A stretch of 64,000 nt of DNA from Takifugu bimaculatus (lineage: Eukaryota; Chordata; Actinopteri; Tetraodontiformes; Tetraodontidae): contig CP034975.1 in assembly GCA_004026145.2 (NCBI GenBank), forward strand, positions 20,366,191 to 20,430,190, given 5' to 3'. Shown here piece after piece: positions 61,101-64,000 of the stretch (position 1 is its first letter; each line of letters starts with the position of its first letter). The notes under the pieces are model-generated. The model worked only from the letters and a program-made list of their open reading frames with translations. It did not search any database and was not told where the DNA came from. A program made the translations under genes and the position numbers.

Positions 61101-64000
61101 GCGCTGCACAGAGGCCTCTGTGTCCCACTGACACCGTTAGCATGCAGGACAGGAGGTCACCCACCAGTACAGCCGACCACTGGGGAATGGCTGCCTGTCC
61201 CTGTTTCCAACACACCTCTGAGAGTGTTTTCAACCAAAGAATGGCACGGTTGACTCAAATTGGTGCTGATTATGTTTTTTTCCACTCTTTTATACTGGTG
61301 AACTGAGGAGAGTTTTAAATTTTCAAATTGTCCAGCTGAATGATTTTGCATGATTCGTTCAGTTAAAAATGCATTTAACGCCGATCTCTAGCACATTTAA
61401 AAAAAGAAGCCTGGATGATATTGTCAAAGACGAGGGTTTACACAGTAAACTTCCAGTAAACTTTTGTGAAGTGTAAATGTCGCCTTCTGTCATGAGAGTG
61501 CCATGGGTTCTAACTGCATCCAAATGAATGCAGAGTAAAAACGTGATTAATCTTCATAACATTTTACTTGTTGTAGACAGCCTAAAATCTTGCAACACAA
61601 AGACGTCTCTCAGAATTGTGCCAAAGTTTCTTTCTAAACCCTAAACTTTTGTCGACCCAGGAATTATCTTGGATCTGTCTGTGGTGCTGAATCATCGTTG
61701 CGTGTTGTCGTGGCGTTACGCTAACATTTCAATAACCTTATTGTTAAATCTTTCTTCCATCAGCGCTCTGGGGTTGCATCCATTTGACATTGCAGCAGCC
61801 CCTTTTTGAGGAACTGTTTTGATTTATTTTTAAGATACTCACTCAGTTCAAACTATGGTTTTACTAGCAGAGGGCTACACACAATTTTATTTTAGACCCC
61901 CCCCAAATCCACAGGCAACCACACTCATAGCTAGATGATTAATATTGTATATCTTCTATAGCAAGTTTCCGTAAAAAGGCCATGAGACTTTAAAAAGTTA
62001 TGGCCTGTTTCTTGGGAGCTCTCACCAATTTTGCTGCCATCAGTGCCATCCAGAAATGGTTCTCCAACACTCACACTCCTGTAAAACTGTGGCTGCGCCG
62101 TAAAAATGTCCCCTTATCTTTCCTGGGGCTATTAAATATTGACTTGTCTGACAAGAATTTAACTGGCTTGTAAATAATGGATGAGAGAGCAAGAAGGAGA
62201 AATCCAACCAAATGTCGCTAAATCCAAAGAAATTCTACATGAATACATGTTTATAACATAATCAGAAACAGGAAAGCTCCCCGTGCCAGGTCCTGAAATT
62301 TAGGATGATGATGTCATACCATGCACATGAGCTTGTTTGTTGTACAGAACTTGATGATCATGATGATCTTCATCAGCCTGGGAATTAATAAGAACCAGAT
62401 AAAACAGTTTCTTTAGGGAAAGACATTAAAACGATGCATCCGCTCTCATGGTGTTGCCATGTTTGTGTCTGCAGCCAGTCGTCACGTACATTTGCACTTC
62501 AGGCTGGTTTAAAAATGGAGTGTTAGCTTTCTGAATACAGTGTTTGGCTGCAAAACTGCTCTTGTGTGACAACAGAAACAGAAAAGTGAAGGTGTCATTT
62601 TTATCACAATCACATAGCACATTTTCCACATTCATGTTCTCACTTGGGTCGTGCGCTGCAGAGAGAAAAACAGAGTTTTGCTTCAGCAACTTCTCATTTT
62701 CACTTTCTAATATGGATAGTTATTCCTGTCAGCGTGTTTCTGTGGTCTGCACCAACCTCTGGGTGTTTTACAACGAAGCCAAAGTGTCCTGCAGCTGAAA
62801 ACTTAATTCTCAGTCCCTTAAGTGTTCCTGCAAGTGCCGATGGATGAAAATGCAAAGAGAATTTCTTTTTAAACAACTTTTGGTCGCCGCTGTGGACGAG
62901 CACTCCTATTTGTGTGGACTGTCAGCTTTGACACGCTCGGTTACACTTCAGATGACAAGTGCTGAGTGACGCCTGAGACCTTTCTGTGTTGGATAACCAA
63001 GGATAAAACAATGCAACTGCACTTTGTCCAAAAATGTGCAACCTGCTTCTACATTCAAAACTCTTTTTCTCATCCACTGCATTCTCCCTTCAGCAGATTT
63101 CGACATTATTCATGTATCTCGTTCGCTCCAGATAAAACAAAGACTCTGCCTCCCCCCCGGCTCTTGGCATAGGAGATAGAACACGAGGTCCTGGTCGGGG
63201 AGGCCTCAGGTTGTAGTTATGACAATGTTTGCACTGAACCTGCGCTCTCAAGACAGACGCAGCCCAGATTGGGTTTCCAGCCGCGGTCCATTAGGCCGGT
63301 GACTCATCAGTGGTTTGTTCCTCTTTTTGTTCATAACTGCAGCATCTGGGGAACCTGTGGCTGAAGGTGTGAGCTACATGGACGCTAACACAGATGAGTG
63401 ATGTCTGGGACAGAACATCAGCATCCGAGATTTAGATTTTCCAAACGATACAGCGCCTTGCTGAGACACTTGCTCTTACGAATGGGGAATTCGGTGCCTC
63501 TTTCTCAGTAATTATAGCAAGAAGCAGCAGGCTAATTTTTTAATGTTTGTGCTAATCCTGTGCAAATTTCATTTTATAGAGAAGCAGTTTTTAATGAGAA
63601 CCCTGATTTATTTATTTTTACAGAATAAATCTGCAGAGTCGCTTTGTTACTTTCATGCAAATGCTGAAGGACTATGAGAGGATTCTTTTTTTCTTGAAAA
63701 GGGAACTTTTTTACTTCTAAATGACAATCTCCTCGGGAGCAGCATCCTTTGTAACCACAAATTTCCCTCCATTTCACCGTGGAGACAAGGCCAAAAGGTT
63801 TTGGTCCAAAAGCACAGAAATCTTGAGCTTTTCTGAGTTTACAGATTTAAACAGAGCCATCCAATTGGAGGTCTAGTGAGGTCTGGGTTAAACCAACAAC
63901 CCAAAACACAGAGCAATAAATTGGGATCAAACAGCAGCTGGAGGCAGTGGGACATATCTCACGCTCAGTGGGATCAGATGCCGTATGTGCTGATCCTCCG
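58113..64000. other. Non-coding, mostly unique sequence
   Basis: No gene is supported to the end of the window. A CA-rich impure tract lies at 58750-58800, poly-A near 60919-60932, and a short C run near 61900. The 136-codon frame at 58240-58650 is unrecognised. Nothing in 60-64 kb carries a domain or repeat that I can identify. Confidence 0.42.

Noticed and set aside
1..64000. CRISPR arrays, operons, riboswitches, bacterial promoters
   Set aside because: The sequence is vertebrate nuclear DNA; the regular repeats present are ordinary microsatellites without spacers.

Overview
This is a gene-poor stretch of a teleost fish genome, most likely a percomorph. I found no intact protein-coding gene with convincing exons. 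The teleost assignment rests on several things seen together: long (CA)n/(TG)n and (CCAT)n microsatellites; L2-clade LINE copies with an SGNH-esterase ORF1; a Ty3/Gypsy relic; a piggyBac-type MITE with TTAA ends; a pogo-like DNA element; and a fragment of the Pim-like kinase family that is greatly expanded in fish. The window looks like intergenic sequence or a very large intron.

Layout. Positions 1-13.9 kb are mostly unique non-coding sequence broken by microsatellites. Positions 13.9-20.9 kb form a dense nest of repeats. It holds two L2 3'-tail fragments, one LINE copy on the + strand (ORF1 esterase and endonuclease), an inverted ORF1 piece, a broken Pim-like kinase fragment, a scrambled Gypsy fragment on the - strand, and a second LINE copy on the - strand that is closely similar to the first. 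A possible LTR follows at about 21.0-21.6 kb. Positions 22-51 kb are again mostly unique sequence. They carry two more L2 tail copies (29.6 and 34.9 kb, each next to a GGAGA/CTCCT microsatellite), a piggyBac MITE (31.3-31.7 kb), a perfect 16-bp-stem hairpin (31.1 kb), and a stretch at 41.2-41.6 kb that resembles a conserved non-coding element. At 51.3-52.1 kb lies an internally deleted pogo-like element with near-perfect terminal inverted repeats and recognisable transposase remnants. From 52.1 kb to the end the sequence is unique and non-coding apart from one short piece that looks like a dispersed repeat.

How the parts relate. Nothing here looks like a working pathway. The story is transposon history: the L2 family supplied at least seven fragments, and its purine-rich 3' region seems to have seeded microsatellites. 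The 14-21 kb cluster records repeated insertion, inversion and template switching around a captured kinase fragment. The non-autonomous DNA elements (piggyBac MITE, pogo-like) keep their ends but no usable transposase. I did not see tRNA, rRNA, known miRNA or CRISPR features. Protein-level assignments come from motif recognition without database searches.
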